In this document: positions 1-11,766 of the stretch, one piece after another | Position numbering within the stretch: position 1 is the stretch's first letter | Layout of the letters: the number at the start of each line of letters is the position of its first letter | Source of the DNA: Adiantum capillus-veneris | Taxonomy: Eukaryota > Streptophyta > Polypodiopsida > Polypodiales > Pteridaceae | NCBI GenBank assembly: GCA_014529385.2 | Contig: CM043945.1 | Coordinates: 4,374,312 to 4,438,311, forward strand | Length of the DNA: 64,000 bases | Direction: 5' to 3' | The notes under the pieces: model-generated | What the model was told of the DNA's origin: nothing | The model's database searches: none | Seen by the model: the letters and a program-made list of their open reading frames with translations, nothing else | Translations under genes and position numbers: made by a program

Positions 1-722
1 TTGTATCTAGCTTCGACATTAGGCTTCTACCTATGTGCATGAAAGCCTTGCACCCAAATACTTTAAGAAATGAACAGTTCATCGATCTACCTGTACACGC
101 CTCTTCTGGAACTCCCCCATCCAATGCCGTCGAGGGTGACCGGTTGATTAAGTACACATACGTACTTACTCCTTTCGCCTAAAGCTTAAGCGGTAGGCTT
201 GCATGTAGCCGCATGCTTCGTGCTCGCTCCATGATTGTCTTGTTCATCCTTTCCAAAATCCCATTTTGTTGAGGTATCCTTGGGGTTGTCTTTTGCCTCC
301 AAATACCATTGCTAGCACAAAAGCTTGGTTGCAATATCCGCCTCCATTGTCGGATCTGAGGCATTTAATCTTAGTATCTGTTTCATTCTCCACAAAGGCT
401 TTCCACCTTTGAAATATGAAAAACACATCGGATTTATTCTTCATTACATAAACCCATGTTGTCCTAGTTGCATCATTTATGAATGTTACATAGTACAATG
501 AACCACTAGGTGAACCCCAAACATTAGAATATGAACCAACTCAAGTTTTTTATTTTTTCTTTCATTTCCTGATTTTTGAAATTTTACTCTCTTTTGTTTC
601 TCATAAACACAATCTTGACAGAAGTCTAAGACGTCCACTTCTTTCAAACCTCGTAGAAGCTTCTTTGTTTGAAGAATTTGCATTCTTTTGGCACTCATAT
701 GCGTAAGCCGACAGTGCCACAC
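1..722 (-). pseudogene. Copia-1 integrase (pre-integrase zinc finger, core, C-terminal part)
   Basis: The reverse strand reads in order a GAG_pre-integrase segment (WHCRLTHMS, then CxxC, 486-722), the integrase core (YVTFINDATR and LRSDNGG, 244-498), the PQQNGILERMN motif around the catalytic Glu (about 240-330), and a downstream segment with VYLINRSPSTAL and LKVFGCKAF (1-180). These are standard Copia integrase motifs. At least two frameshifts separate the pieces, between core and PQQNG and near 180. The DNA strand-transfer residues D, D and E can still be traced, but no continuous reading frame remains. The protein would have inserted the element cDNA into chromosomes. Confidence 0.85.
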
Positions 723-851
723 TGCACTATCGACTTATGTAGTTGTTGCACAAGCTGAAGATTGCGAGCTGACAATACACAAGTAAAGTGTACTAACCTT
801 GTCTCCTTTGGAAACCACTAAAGATCCCTTTGAGATCTTCCACCGTTTGTT

Positions 852-1960
852 TCAAAATGCAATGTTGTGACCTTCATCGTCCAACTGTCTTGTAGAGATC
901 AAATTCTTGCGAAGAGAAGGAACATGCCTAGCATCTTTAAGCTTCCATTCATTTCTGTTAGCAATTTCGACATGAACTGTACCTTTGGCGACAATTTCAC
1001 AAGCTTCATCATCTCCCAAGTATACATATCTAAAATTACCTTTGATGTAATCTTGTAACTGTTGTTTGTGTGGTGTCGCATGGAATGAATCCCCAGAATC
1101 TATTATCCAAGAATTAGACACATTGTATAATGAGAGAGTTAGAGCATCTTGCTCTACTTTACTTGCCACATTGGCCTCCGATGTTAGCTTGTTTTCTTGA
1201 AACTCCGATTCCTTCTTCTTCTTGGACTAACAACCCTTCTTGATGTGGTTCTTCTTGCCCTAGTTCCAACATTCAAGAACTGACTTTGTACGTGACTTGC
1301 TCCACCTTGAGCGATGACGACCCTTTTAGTTTTTGAAACTCTCCTTATGCCTTCCTCTTGTTTCCACTGACAATGTAGCACTTGATGATTCTCATGTGCT
1401 TCTCCTTTGCATTTCCTCTCTTCGGAGAACATCCACAGCATCATAGAACTTAAGAGTATTTGTGCCAGAGATAGAATTACTTACAGCCATCACAAGGATG
1501 TCCCAACTATCCGGTAGATACGATAGTTTAAGAAGAGTTCACACTTCGTCATTGAAATTTATTTTCATCGGTCAAAATCGACTTATGTTGGTATTAAAGT
1601 CATTTAGGTGTTTTGCAAATGAACCATTCTTTGCCATCTTTAGATTGAACAATTGCTTCATGAGAAATACCTTATTGGATGTTGATGGTTTCTCGTAGAG
1701 ACCGTTAAGTGGCTTTATCAAGTCCACCTGGTCTTCATTTTCGAAACATAGAATTCCACCGTTGAAGCCAAGCTTAACCGAATTTTTTCCAATTTCTTTT
1801 GGTCAAGGACAATCCATGCTTCATCTGCCATCATTGCAGGCTTCTTTGCAAGACAGCCTAGTGGAAAATAGAGGTCCTTCTGGTAGAGATAGTCTTCAAT
1901 CTGCATCTTCCAATGTTGTTAGTTTTTGTTGTTGAACTTCTTGAACTTGAGCTTCCCTTT
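852..1960 (-). pseudogene. Copia-1 gag and aspartic protease
   Basis: The gag part (about 1184-1960) shows the Copia gag pattern around KPAMMADEAWIVLDQ and KIRLSLAST. A degenerate zinc knuckle follows at about 1216-1260, reading CWN-stop-GKKNHIKKGC, in which the second cysteine is replaced by a stop. The protease (852-1169) keeps WIIDSG, with the catalytic Asp at about 1098-1100, and the downstream LRKNLIS motif. Gag would form the particle and the protease would cut the polyprotein. Several frameshifts break the frame. The protease catalytic triplet DSG is intact here, unlike Copia-2 and Copia-3. Confidence 0.8.
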
Positions 1961-1991
1961 CCTTGAGATACTTTAGCTACTAGCAAACCTT

Positions 1992-2003
1992 GCTCTGATA
2001 CCA
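1992..2003 (-). other. Copia-1 primer binding site
   Basis: The reverse strand reads TGGTATCAGAGC, complementary to the 3' end of plant initiator tRNA-Met. It lies directly inside the LTR, separated by about 5 bases. This is where tRNA primes minus-strand cDNA synthesis and it fixes the element's orientation. Confidence 0.9.
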
Positions 2004-2008
2004 GTTGT

Positions 2009-2590
2009 TGTTAGAAAATATGACGTAGCTAAGTAGATGAATGAGTAGTTTACTTAAAGAAAAGAGACAAATTTTCACACATGAGAGATTAGAGAGAGAG
2101 AGAGAGCACACGATATAAGTGGTTCACCCAATGTGGGCTACATCCACAGGAAAGCAGCGACTCAATGGCTTTAGTACTTCAAACAAGAAGTAGGTTACAA
2201 AGGGATTATATTCTTAATAAAGCTCCCGCCTTGCTTCACTCTCACCACCTCACACCCACCTTGTTGCATCAACTTCATAATCCAAAATGTGTGTAGAAAT
2301 GGCCTCCTTTTATAGGCCAAAAGGACTACCCTCTCTTATGAGAGGCCCCCGCGTGTAGCTGCCCTTGTGTAGACAAGTCCAAATGGACCCTCCAATCCGC
2401 CCATGTGTGGCCGCCCTTGAGAAGACAAGTCCGCCTTTCAAATCGGCCACCGGCAATTGAATTCGGTCGCCGACCATGAGCCATTGACTTTCGACCACAG
2501 CCCACCGGCCATTGACTATCGGTCATCGACCAACCCACCAAACGACTGGCCGTTTTTCGATCAGTTTTTGGTCGTCGTCCGACCATAATA
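2009..2590 (-). repeat. Copia-1 5' LTR
   Basis: The inner LTR edge starts with TGTTAG on the forward strand, just outside the primer binding site. The LTR holds a (GA)n run near 2090-2105. A promoter-like TATA box lies on the reverse strand, as expected for an LTR driving the reverse-strand gag. The outer boundary is unclear: no second LTR is in the window to compare, and no target duplication was found. Confidence 0.6.
2307..2314 (-). promoter_or_regulatory. TATA box in Copia-1 LTR
   Basis: The reverse strand reads CCTATAAAAGG. It lies about 300 bases upstream of the primer binding site in the direction of transcription, the place expected for an LTR U3 promoter. The Copia-2 LTR has a similar TATATAAGGAGG at about 44428-44439. 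Confidence 0.5.
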
Positions 2591-2839
2591 TTCTGGTAAA
2601 AAGGAATAATCCGATGGTCATGAAAATTAGGTTTCTGGTGAGTGATTTTTCTTCATGCACGATGGCTTTTCCTCACTTCTCCCGAAGAAGCCAGGATTAT
2701 CTTCTCTCTTGGAGCAGAGTCCTTGAGAGAACCATCTCATTGAAAAAGTTATGGACATGACAACGACTAAACACCTCAGGTCAGAGGCCCAAGTACTGTG
2801 GGACTTGCTTCGGGCTTCTCTTTGGGGTTTCCTCCTCTA

Positions 2840-3388
2840 GGTAGCTTATCACTCACCACGCTAAACTGTCCTTGTAACCTAATGGTTTTCCCAGAGGAAA
2901 TGACATACCCGCTTGGATGAGTGTAGGCTCACAACTTACAAGTGCTGTCGCTTGGGATTGGTGATGTCCCCCTTTCATCTCCCAATCCTGCTTTTGCGAG
3001 ATGACCCCCCTCTACGGAGGTAAGGTACTTAAATGAATCTAAGCACTAATTTGTCTTTGCTTTGGGAGAATAACATTAATTCCCTCACGAGGATCAGAGT
3101 ATAGGATTGTGCCAGGTAGCTTATCACTCACCACGCTAAACTGTCCTTGTAACCTAATGGTTTTCCCAGAGGAAATGACATACCCGCTTGGATGAGTGTA
3201 GGCTCACAACTTACAAGTGCTGCCGCTTGGGATTGGTGATGTCCCCCTTTCATCTCCCAATCCTGCTTTTGCGAGATGACCCCCCTCTACGGAGTTAAGG
3301 TACTTAAATGAATCTAGGCACTAATTTGTATTTGCTTTGGGAGAATAACATTAATTCCCTCACGAGGATCGGAGTATAGGATTGTGCA
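2840..3388 (+). repeat. Direct tandem repeat, 2 x 275 bp
   Basis: Copy 1 runs 2840-3114 and copy 2 runs 3115-3388. Both begin GGTAGCTTATCACTCACC and end near TATAGGATTGTGC. I count about five substitutions between them, so they are roughly 98 percent alike and the duplication is younger than the surrounding decay. No coding signal is recognisable in the unit. The stretch 2591-2839 to its left holds nothing I recognise. Confidence 0.95.
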
Positions 3389-3389
3389 T

Positions 3390-4810
3390 AGGAAGACCAC
3401 TCCTCCATTCTCTTATGCAGAGCACTCAAGTGCGGGGGCACAAACTCACCGAGGAACTTCACCACAGGAACGTGCACTTCGGTTCTGGTCCTCATGCAGA
3501 TCACAACATACCCAAAATGGTATCCATTTCCCATGAGCCTCCCCACCAATTAGGAGGACAACGATCATCTCATTAGGGTTCAACAAATGGTCGATATCGT
3601 TGAGGTGGAGTTGAATTGGTTTAAACATCACCCCTGGTAAAATCAAGCACCAAGCATCTCATTAGCAAGTGCAAAAGCGATGGACCCTCTAGTCAGACAC
3701 AATGGATAGACACTATGTTCGCACCTCCAACTATCAGCCAGTTTGAGGCGATCTATCCTCGCAAGTATCATCACTCTCTCCTCATTTCAATGAACAACAA
3801 TTCTCCTATTGGGTTGAAGTTTATATCCACGTGTTTGTTCATTAGCCAACCGACTTATAGGGTTCCAATGCCAAGCACATGTGTGATCTCTCGTCCCATT
3901 TGTCCCATGCGTGGAAGCGAAATTAGCTAAAGTCAATCGTAGGGATATATTTATTCATCCAATTCTGGGTTCGGGTTGTCCAAGCCCAGTTATTGAATGG
4001 TTGGTTATTAGGTTTCTTGTTTACCAAGGAGCCTATCGAGGTGGATGAAACCAAGCGATACTGGTCAAAAGCCCTAGCTCCTTGTCCCCCACAAAAGGCA
4101 GGTACAAACGGAATGTTAAAATCGTGATAGAGAGTCACCATCCCCACGAAGGTCGACCTTGCTCCCTTCTCGACTAACATTCTCATCCTAATGGGTGACG
4201 AGGTGCTGCAAAGAATGGAGAACACATGGATCCTGGGGCCCCATATTCTCCGTGCCATAATAAATTAGTGGATATGAAAGTCTTACGCATAGTTTGTAAA
4301 GACCAGATAAGAATGGCTCATTTAGCAAATAGGTATTGATGTCTGAATAGGCTCTTCCTGTCCTTGTCCGCATCTTCACTAACAATGCGTTCAATGGAGA
4401 AGATAGAGTTTACGTCGATACCAAGATACCTGTAAGTCTCACCCACTACAATCATCTCGCCTCCTAGTAAAAAGATCCTTATAGAGAGATCTTATAGGTC
4501 GCCTTGGAACACCATGGCCATGCATTGATCGATTCCAAACTTCATACCCAAACTCTTAGCCAATTCACTTACCTTATTAAGGCTTGTTTCTAAGCTTTCA
4601 AGTGAATCAACACTAGTATCAAATCCGACAATTGATCCATATGTTGGACTTTAATAGAGGGAGACCAATAGAGTGCTTTGACAAATCAAAGCGCTCGACC
4701 TTGTAGGATTTTGGCATCGAGCTTTAGGAACAACGCCTCGTGTGATACTATGTCATATGCCTTTTTGAAATCAATGTAGGCTGCAAAGGTTGGTTTCCCT
4801 TACTTATGAC
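3390..4810 (-). pseudogene. LINE-D reverse transcriptase fragment
   Basis: The reverse strand has a LINE-type RT palm motif (PTFAAYIDFKKAYD, then SHEALFLKLDA) at about 4724-4800. Further along the reverse strand (about 4390-4600) comes a segment with LGMKFGID, then GGEMIVVGETYRYLGIDVN, which is typical of the region after the YADD box in non-LTR reverse transcriptases. The YADD segment itself is missing, so an internal deletion lies between about 4620 and 4720. The rest down to 3390 shows scattered reverse-strand frames with many stops and could be the LINE C-terminus. The RT motif is duplicated at 36886-37149. The clade differs from the L1-like LINE-A, B and C. Confidence 0.6.
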
Positions 4811-5439
4811 GAATGTAGTGATTATGTAACTAGGATACAACGTGTTTTTTTTATTGGCCCTATAGGACGTCTCCAAGGATATTTTGGTGCAGCTGTTTCG
4901 GGATGGCGTTTCTTGTGTGGTGTATGCAAATGAAACACAGATTTAGCCCTTGCAATCAACTTACAAAATGACAAATGCTTCCATAAGAACTAGATTATTC
5001 CAATGTAACCTCTCTTTTTGAGATTTATAATCTTTTCATATAATATAAATGACTCAGATTTCTACAATTTGGTGCAATTGTAACATTAATTGTGTACATT
5101 ATACTTTTTAGGAAAAATTACCGATATACCCCTCTAATTTGTGAAAATTCCCAAAATACCCTTATATCTATTTTGGTTAGACTGTTCAACATTTTATAAT
5201 CTTTATTCCTTTTTGACAATTGAGATCCTTTTTCGAGTGCTTAGCATGTAATTTGTCAAAAATTACCTCAAGAAAAAGGTAACTACATAAAAAAATAATG
5301 AAACAATTCATCCCGAAAACCTACATAACCAACTTAAATTCTAGTTTTAGCATCTTGTACGATAAACATAGAACCTCCATTTCGCATTGCAAACTTATCC
5401 AATGCACCTTATCAACATAGTATGCAGCTTGCAAAACAC

Positions 5440-5860
5440 TTTGAAAGACATTACCACTTGTTGAGAAAGACAAAAACAATCAATTAGGTTTAAAAATGTT
5501 TACCTCACTTTCCTCGTCCATTTCTTCAAGAGACTTTCTCGTAAGGTCGATACTAGAGCGATCATCTCCACCAATAGGAATCAATGTTTTATGTTACTGG
5601 AAAGCGCTTTCGGTCACGCTTTCATAGAAGGAAGTACTTAATTTAATGTCCACTAGAATACTTACCATCATTTACATGAAATTTTGTTCTTTTTTATTGG
5701 GGAGGTAGGAGAGGTTTGCCGGGAGACTTTGGTCTTCAACATCAATTTAAAATTTGGTCGACTTTGCCTTTCCACTTGGATCCTTCATGCCCGCATAAAT
5801 AGCGAGCAGTGAGAGCGACTTGCTTATCTTGAGTCCAAGTGTTTTAACAATGTTAATGAG
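5440..5860 (-). pseudogene. Unrecognised coding-like fragment (copy A)
   Basis: Reverse-strand frames read IPIGGDDRSSIDLTRKSLEE followed by MDEESE at about 5500-5585. A second stretch reads IVKTLGLKISKSLSLLAIY followed by AGMKDPSGKAKS at about 5750-5855. The acidic segment ends at GAAAGTGAG before GTAAAC (about 5502-5506), a good plant splice donor. The same frames exist in copy B (38060-38640), so the open stretches predate the duplication. I do not recognise the family. It could be exons of a host gene or of an uncharacterised transposon protein. Confidence 0.35.
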
Positions 5861-5989
5861 GAAAACAAATTGATGACCCTCCACCACCATTGCATGCAAA
5901 GTGAATATTTGAAGGTCAGGACTTCCTCCAATACCTCATCTCTCTATATTATCTGATCTTCCTCCTAAGTGGAGTTGGGCTCTTATAAG

Positions 5990-6730
5990 AGGATGAGCAC
6001 CATAGATACGCCTTCCATCTGGTCATGAACCTCTTTGACAAGTTACAACCTCATTTGACTCCTCTACAATGCTCACAAGGGGGTTTCTTGCTCACCTTTT
6101 CCTGTTTATTTTCCCTTCTCCATGTCCTCAAGCACAAGTAAAACCAGAACCATATCCCAAGCTATGAATTGGGTACCTATACACCCTACCTTGTCCAACA
6201 CTTGCCGTCATCGACTGTTATGCAGTGCCATTGCTTCGCCCAAAACTATAGCCAATGTCGGGCTGCGCCACCGCGTGCAACGCTCATAGGATGGACTCCA
6301 TGGTTACGAGCTCCAAGGAGCACCAGTTTCCTTTGAGATACCCAAGAGTGGCACACATTATAGCATATATACCCCGTTCCCCAAGCCTTTGTTCCCCCAT
6401 GCGGGTTCGCTCCCACTGCCACATGGCACCCGCTCGTGAATAGCCCTCAAGGGCACTCTTAAACTTTTGAAAGATTCACCTAAAAACCTTCTCATAGTGC
6501 CATGTATGACCCGCAACATCTCTTTGCTCCCGTGCTCAATGCTCAAGCCGTAAAGGCCGATTGGAAATTCAGCCCACCGACTTGAATCTTGGTGAGCCTC
6601 ACCATTTTATTGATTTCTCCAAGCCTGCTAACCGCAGCCGCGAAAAACATACAAATCCATCTGCAATCATCCTTACGCAACTGTTCTCAACTTAATCGGA
6701 CCCTAACTTCCCAACCATGGACCCATTTGT
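5990..6730. other. Unrecognised conserved part of the segmental duplication
   Basis: No known domain is visible. A reverse-strand frame at about 6250-6390 (ending WCSLELVTMES) and a forward frame near 6590-6720 are both shared with copy B (38930-39190 and 39278-39450). Shared frames could reflect a common coding ancestor or simply sequence similarity of a recent duplication. The stretch 6740-7860 that follows is AT-rich and non-coding to my eye. Confidence 0.3.
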
Positions 6731-7861
6731 CTGACTCATTTGGTTGAGATAAGATATTGATATTGGAAATTTATGTGAAGGTTTATTTTCACTTAAGTTC
6801 AAAGTGTCGCTATGCAAAGGCATTCGAAAGTGTTAGCTCGCAGCTGGGGATTGTCCTAATGTACTCCAATTTGAAAATCCACTCCAATTACCTAGAAAAT
6901 GTAAAATTGATACCTCGAGGGACACAATACTCATCCAATTCCATGTTCCAATTTGATGGCCTTTCTATCACACCATCAATTCCTCTTGTATCTTGTGTTA
7001 GTTCACAATTGTATGTGCTTCTACTCTCTCCATCATCCTTGAATTTAGAATGGCAAGACCTCAAATGACATTCGTTCTCGTAAATAATCACCCATGCACT
7101 AATATACCTAGATGAATCTAGGATAACCCACAGATTCACCCATGCACTAATGTCATGAAGAAGCTTTTTTTTTTGCAAGAGACTTATGTAAAACTATTCA
7201 CCTTTATGACTCATGAGTATATACACTCTGAAAACGTTGGCATAAGGAATGTACGTAAATTAAGATGCTTATTATAAAAAATTAGCAAAGCCTACACGTA
7301 AGTAAAGTCTTGAGTCCAACCAAGAGTAGCTATGATGAGCATAAATCTTTTATAGATAAAAATTTGAAAAACCGTGTGGTTTTAGCAAAACAATGATATT
7401 GTAAAAGCCACAATTTTGAGATAGACCTACTATGTAATTACCCTTCACTCTGAATAATACATCCTTTTTTGTAAAGAGTTAAGAGTAGTACCATGGTTTT
7501 TCCATATGTCTATCATGCGGCAATGGCACGAGACCATGAAAGTATGGTTTATGTATGCTATAGAGATGTTTATCCAAACATGCATGATCTTAATTTCCAA
7601 CTAATAACTTAAAAGAGATACATGGTATCACAATGAGCTTTAAAAGTGTGACAAATATAATCATGAGAAGTGTCATACCCTGAGAGTTTTCCAAACCTCT
7701 ATGTGACTACTTTATAAACAATGAATGGAAACCCAATGTTTTGGTTTAGTGTAACTTCATCCCAAACATACTTCGACCTGACTTGAGGCTTACCTTCCAG
7801 CTTGAGACCTCATGTGCGCCCAAACTAAGTTTAGAGCACGTCAAGGAGACCCTAGCAGAAA

Positions 7862-7873
7862 CACTACAAGAGG
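7862..7873 (+). repeat. CACTA-1 left terminal inverted repeat
   Basis: CACTACAAGAGG, matched by its reverse complement at 13916-13927. Directly inside, CAAGAG and CTCTTG form a small 6-bp stem. The 3 bases outside are AAA. Confidence 0.95.
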
Positions 7874-7919
7874 TTGTGTGCTCTTGTGATGCTGTTAGCA
7901 ACGGAAATACACTGGGTTT

Positions 7920-8075
7920 TTATAACCCCCGGCGTCGCTAAAACCGTCGCTAATAGCGTCACTACGAGAGCGTCGCTATATAGAGACGCTCATAGCGACG
8001 TTTACAGAGAAGTCTATAGCGACGCTCATAGCGACGCTACAGAGCCATAAATAGCGACGGTTATAGCGACGCCCG
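7920..8075 (+). repeat. CACTA-1 left subterminal repeat array
   Basis: Many direct and inverted copies of a 9-10 bp motif (GCGTCGCTA / TAGCGACGC), for instance in GAGCGTCGCTATATAG and CTCATAGCGACGCT. In the En/Spm family such subterminal arrays are bound by the TNPA-type accessory protein. That role here is inference from family knowledge. The same array appears at 63530-63690 in CACTA-3. Confidence 0.85.
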
Positions 8076-8090
8076 AGAGAATTTTTTTTT

Positions 8091-8119
8091 GGTGACAGGG
8101 CATTGAATGCCCTACCACC
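8091..8119 (+). repeat. Subterminal hairpin of the CACTA-1 family
   Basis: Arms of 14 bases (8091-8104 and 8106-8119) with two mismatches around a 1-base loop, centred on GGGCATTGAATGCCC. CACTA-3 has the same structure at 63708-63741 with perfect 14-bp arms and a 6-base loop, so the fold is retained although the sequence differs. Confidence 0.8.
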
Positions 8120-8427
8120 CATCAACCATATTGTACTTGATTCACTTTTTGAAAAAAGTGCAAGGGTAGATAATAGACCCAAAATAGTCACCCACAAGAC
8201 GCATTGTTTGCAAAATTGACAAGCGTAAAATTGACAATTGTACACATCATAGGCAAAATGAATTGATTGGCAAATGTAATAATGACAATTGTACAACATC
8301 ATAGGCATAAAGAATTGATTGGCAAAATGAACTACGGTGACAAATGTAATAATATACATGGTTCAAAAAGACGTATAAAATCTATCTCATGATACATAAG
8401 CTATGAGAAACGCTAAACTAATGCTAT

Positions 8428-9353
8428 CTAGCTACGGCTAAACTGACGTCGTCTAGTCAGACGTCTCATCGCGTCCAAGCGGCGTATCTGTCGGATTCTG
8501 CAAAAAAAGACAATAAGACAGCTTTCAGTAAGTATAAACATATAACGACATTTATAAAACAATACAAAAAATAGAAAAGAGTAAACCCTAATACTAACCA
8601 TGCCGCCGCGAGAACTGAGAATGTCCATCAGGGCGTTTAAGCCCTTCCTGCCTGCGTACTCGCGCTCGTATGGTGTGGGATCACGTCCTGTCATCGACCA
8701 CTGTCAAAACATACAAAGATTTCATTATGTTAGAATTAAAAAACTCATAAACCCTAAACTATCGAACATAAAGAGCAATGCAAAAACACTTACAAAATCG
8801 GCCTCAAATGATGCCCATCCACCGCTCCCCAAGTGGTTGGAGCTCCCTGCCTCTACTCGCACTCTGGCTGCATCCTTTTGTTGCTTCCACTTGTCGGGAT
8901 TCTCGCACGCTGCTTTCTTCATATTCTTCCAATCTTCTTTGGCCAGCCAATCTGGCCTGTTCCACCCATGCTTGATTGCTTTGTGCACTTCGGAACGCTT
9001 GTGTTTGCAGTATTCGCGCATTCGAATCTTCATCAGGTCTTCATTGAAGCGCTGATCCCGTGTTGGAACGGGAAAATCATCATGAAGTATGCTGATGGCT
9101 CTAGCTTTTAAATCACTTGGTCCTTCACTCCATTTGTTTAGTATGTAGTGTCTAAACAGCTGAGAGCAAAGACTACGCATGCGCGAGATCACCTCCTTGC
9201 CGTCATCATCCATGATGATGCCGCCGCTAAAGTCGACGGAGTAAGGCAAGCCCTCTGGCCAGTGATGCGTGAACCTGGGTGTCCCGACAGGGGTCTCTAG
9301 CGGCGTGTCGATGGGGGTACGGACGTCAGGTGTCTCCACCGGCGTCTGGGTAG
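8428..9353 (-). pseudogene. CACTA-1 second gene, Transposase_24-like protein
   Basis: The first reverse-strand exon (about 9353-8793) starts after an acceptor-like CTACCCAG. It codes a Thr/Pro-rich repeat (TPVETPDV, TPIDTPLETPVGTP). A conserved domain follows with WSEGPSDLKARAI, NRPDWLAKEDW and WKQQKDAARVRVEAGSS, typical of the plant Ptta/En/Spm Transposase_24 family. It ends before a GTAAGT donor near 8792. The next exon (about 8706-8600, TGRDPTPYEREYAGRKGLNA) and a last short one ending at the stop near 8446 complete it. Of the genes in this element it looks the least damaged. It may be a separate accessory gene or the 3' part of the transposase gene, since the two abut. Confidence 0.75.
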
Positions 9354-11766
9354 TACAAAAGTGTGTCTTAGGTCAGTCCACTTCTTAGTAGAATCTACCT
9401 CAAGAAAACCAGACTCTCCTCTACGCACAGTAGCGTTGCGACCCTCCATGATTATCTTGAACCATTGCACGTCGAACAAGTCCACAAAAAATCCTCTGTA
9501 ATCGATCCTCAAAATCTCTTGTAGCGTGCCGAAGTAAGTGAGTTCCGCCACCACAGGATCTGCATATGAGGAACGTCGTCGACTAGACTGTTCAAATTTT
9601 GCCATGATTCCACAATCTTGAGTAAAACGCTTTTTGTCGATCTGTTCCACCCTAAAATGTCGACCTTTACACCATGCTGCTGTGTATGACTTATACTACA
9701 ACGAACAAAGATTATGAGTGGCCGTTCAAACGTTTATAAATAAAGTCACTAGCTAGTCGTACATTGCAAACTTACCTTGGTCGCGCAACCCCGAGAGTAC
9801 TCCCACTCTTCCTCAGTCACTTCGTCACCGCATTGTTGTGCGCTTTTCAATTGGTTGTGCGACCATCTTAAGCTCATGAATGTTGGTAGGCTCTCCAGAC
9901 CCGTCAGATAGTGCATCGGTGGTTGTCTTCCCCGTCTCCACTCGATTTGTGCCCTTTGTCGCTCTTGCTTTGCATCCTCATATTGTGAAATCCACTTTTG
10001 CATCACTGGATTGTGAAGCATGCAAAATCGGTTGATTTTAGCCTCTAGATCTTCCGTCATCTTCTTCTTAACACCGAGATTGCACATGACAATCCCAGAT
10101 ATGCGCTCATCATCTATGGTTCGCCATAGCGTGTCCCGGGCTTTATCAAATCCGTCTAGCCACTCTCCAATGTACACTAGGGACTCTGATACCAACCAAC
10201 CTTCTGCCATGCTACCCTTCGGACGTGCCTTTTGACGCACATATCCCAAAAAGCCGTCGCGTAACACATGATTCTCTGGAAGATACGCTTGATGACCTTC
10301 GTAGATTTGCTTCTTCAGTGAGGGCGCCCTACGTGCATTCAGTCTAGGTCCACATGTGACACATGCTCTGTATCCGCTTGTTTGAAGCCCTGCATGTATA
10401 CACATGATAATAGATCAACTATGGAAAAAAAAAAGATTTACAGTGTCTGAGTGAGGAGTGTCAATAGATCACCTGAGCATTCTGTTAGCCCGGGATAGTC
10501 ATGCATGGTCCACATTAGAATGCCTCTGATCAAAGCATTCCGTCGTCCTGTGTGTCGGCTCATATCCACCACCTCTATGCCAATCCACAATTGTTGTAGC
10601 TCTTCCAATAGTGGACGAAGATACACATCCATATTCTCCACTTTATATCGCCCTGGCACAATCAAGCTTAGCCATAGGTGCCCCTTCTTCGTAGTCAACC
10701 ACGGGGGAATGTTGTAGTTGACGATGACAACGGGCCATACACTTTAAGATGTTGATCTTTGACCAAATGGATTTACGCCATCCATAGCCAGGCCAAGAAT
10801 TCGTAGCACACCATCCGAAGATTTATTCTCCTCATGCCATGATGCTAGGGCGGCCATGGACTTACATTCGAAGAAATGCTTGATGTGAGGAAGCAGAGGA
10901 AAATGTCGCAAAACCTTTTGTGGAATTTTTGTCCCGTGGAGATCTACTCGATATCTTTCGGAATCACATTTCGGACACTTCTCCATGTCTATGTATTCCC
11001 CTCTGAAAAGAATGCAGTCATTAGGACAAGCGTAGATAGAATTGTAATCCATCCCCAAGTTTCGCAAAATCTTTCTTGCTTCATCTCGGGAATCTGGCAT
11101 CACATTGTCAGTTGGTAGTATGTGCTCTTTAAGCAATCTACAGAACATAAAAATACGATACAGTCGTGTAAAAATCTATCAGATCATTATACATTTAGAG
11201 TTTTATTAAAGTAAACTAATTGTAATAGATCACCTGAAAAGCGCTGTGACGCTAGTGTCACTCCATCCAAACTTTGCCTGCATGTTGAGAAGAACTAGGA
11301 GTGCTTTCAATCTAGACATAGGTGCTCCATTATACAATGGCGTATCGGCTTCACTTTTCATATCATCATAGATAAGCCTTTCTGAATCCATGATCGTCTC
11401 GATCATTTCATCAATCTCGGGCTCAAACATTGCCTCGTTGGGAATGTGCTCTGCATGATCATCCCCCGAGCTATCAAAGGCTACATCTTGTGGCCTCACA
11501 TATGCTGCTTGACCAAAGCGCCTGCGAACACGTCTATTGGGTTGCAAGATTGCTGCTTGTTGGCCAGCGTCAGAGTCCGACGAGTTATAATTGGCAACAA
11601 CTCGATCTATAATAGATGGATCGAAGTCACCAAATTCGCGAACGTGCTGCAAAGAAACACGTCTTGTCCGTCGCACAGCATGCTTGCATTGATTACAAGG
11701 ACATAAGACCCTCGTTGAGAGATAGGTGTTTCGATTGGACGGTCCCACATCCTCGTCACTACTCAT
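9354..11766 (-). pseudogene. CACTA-1 TNP2-like transposase
   Basis: Reverse-strand exons read: a transposase-associated zinc-binding N-terminus (CPCNQCKHAV, 11766-11230), and a TNP2 part (GMDYNSIYACPNDCILFRG, CPKCDSERY, GLAMDGVNPFG, 11148-10744). More TNP2 follows (MDVYLRPLLEEL, RGILMWTMHDYPG) up to a donor CAG/GTGATC at 10473. The exon 10389-9776, bounded by TGCAG and AAG/GTAAGT, carries GPRLNARRAPSL and GSMAEGWLVSES (DUF4218-like). A final exon (about 9690-9360) has YFGTLQEILRIDYRGFF (DUF4216-like). A TAA stop at about 10751-10753 interrupts the conserved STS-xWPVV segment, so the gene looks dead. TNP2 proteins catalyse excision and insertion of CACTA elements. Confidence 0.85.

Larger units (their letters stand above)
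1..2590 (-). mobile_element. Copia-1: Ty1/Copia retrotransposon remnant, 5' half
   Basis: Read on the reverse strand from right to left, this has a 5' LTR, a primer binding site for initiator tRNA-Met, gag, protease, and integrase, which is cut by the left window edge. That order (protease, integrase, then presumably RT) is the Copia order. All coding parts are broken by stops and frameshifts, so the copy is inactive. Reverse transcriptase, RNase H and the 3' LTR should lie to the left of the window. The outer end of the LTR is not sharply visible, so 2590 is approximate. Confidence 0.85.
4720..7775 (+). repeat. Dispersed segmental duplication, copy A
   Basis: This segment is collinear and in the same orientation with 36890-42472. 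Matching blocks are 4730-5115 with 36930-37325, 5385-6730 with 38108-39450, 6733-6930 with 40388-40585, 6930-7085 with 40985-41138, and 7086-7770 with 41900-42472. Copy A lacks four blocks present in copy B, about 960, 400 and 760 bp plus most of 37325-38105. It has its own AT-rich piece at 5115-5385. I see no LTR, TIR or Helitron end at its borders, so the kind of unit that moved is unknown. Confidence 0.85.

Noticed and set aside
2840-3388. CRISPR-like or satellite array
   Set aside because: Only two 275-bp copies with no spacers; a simple tandem duplication in a plant genome.
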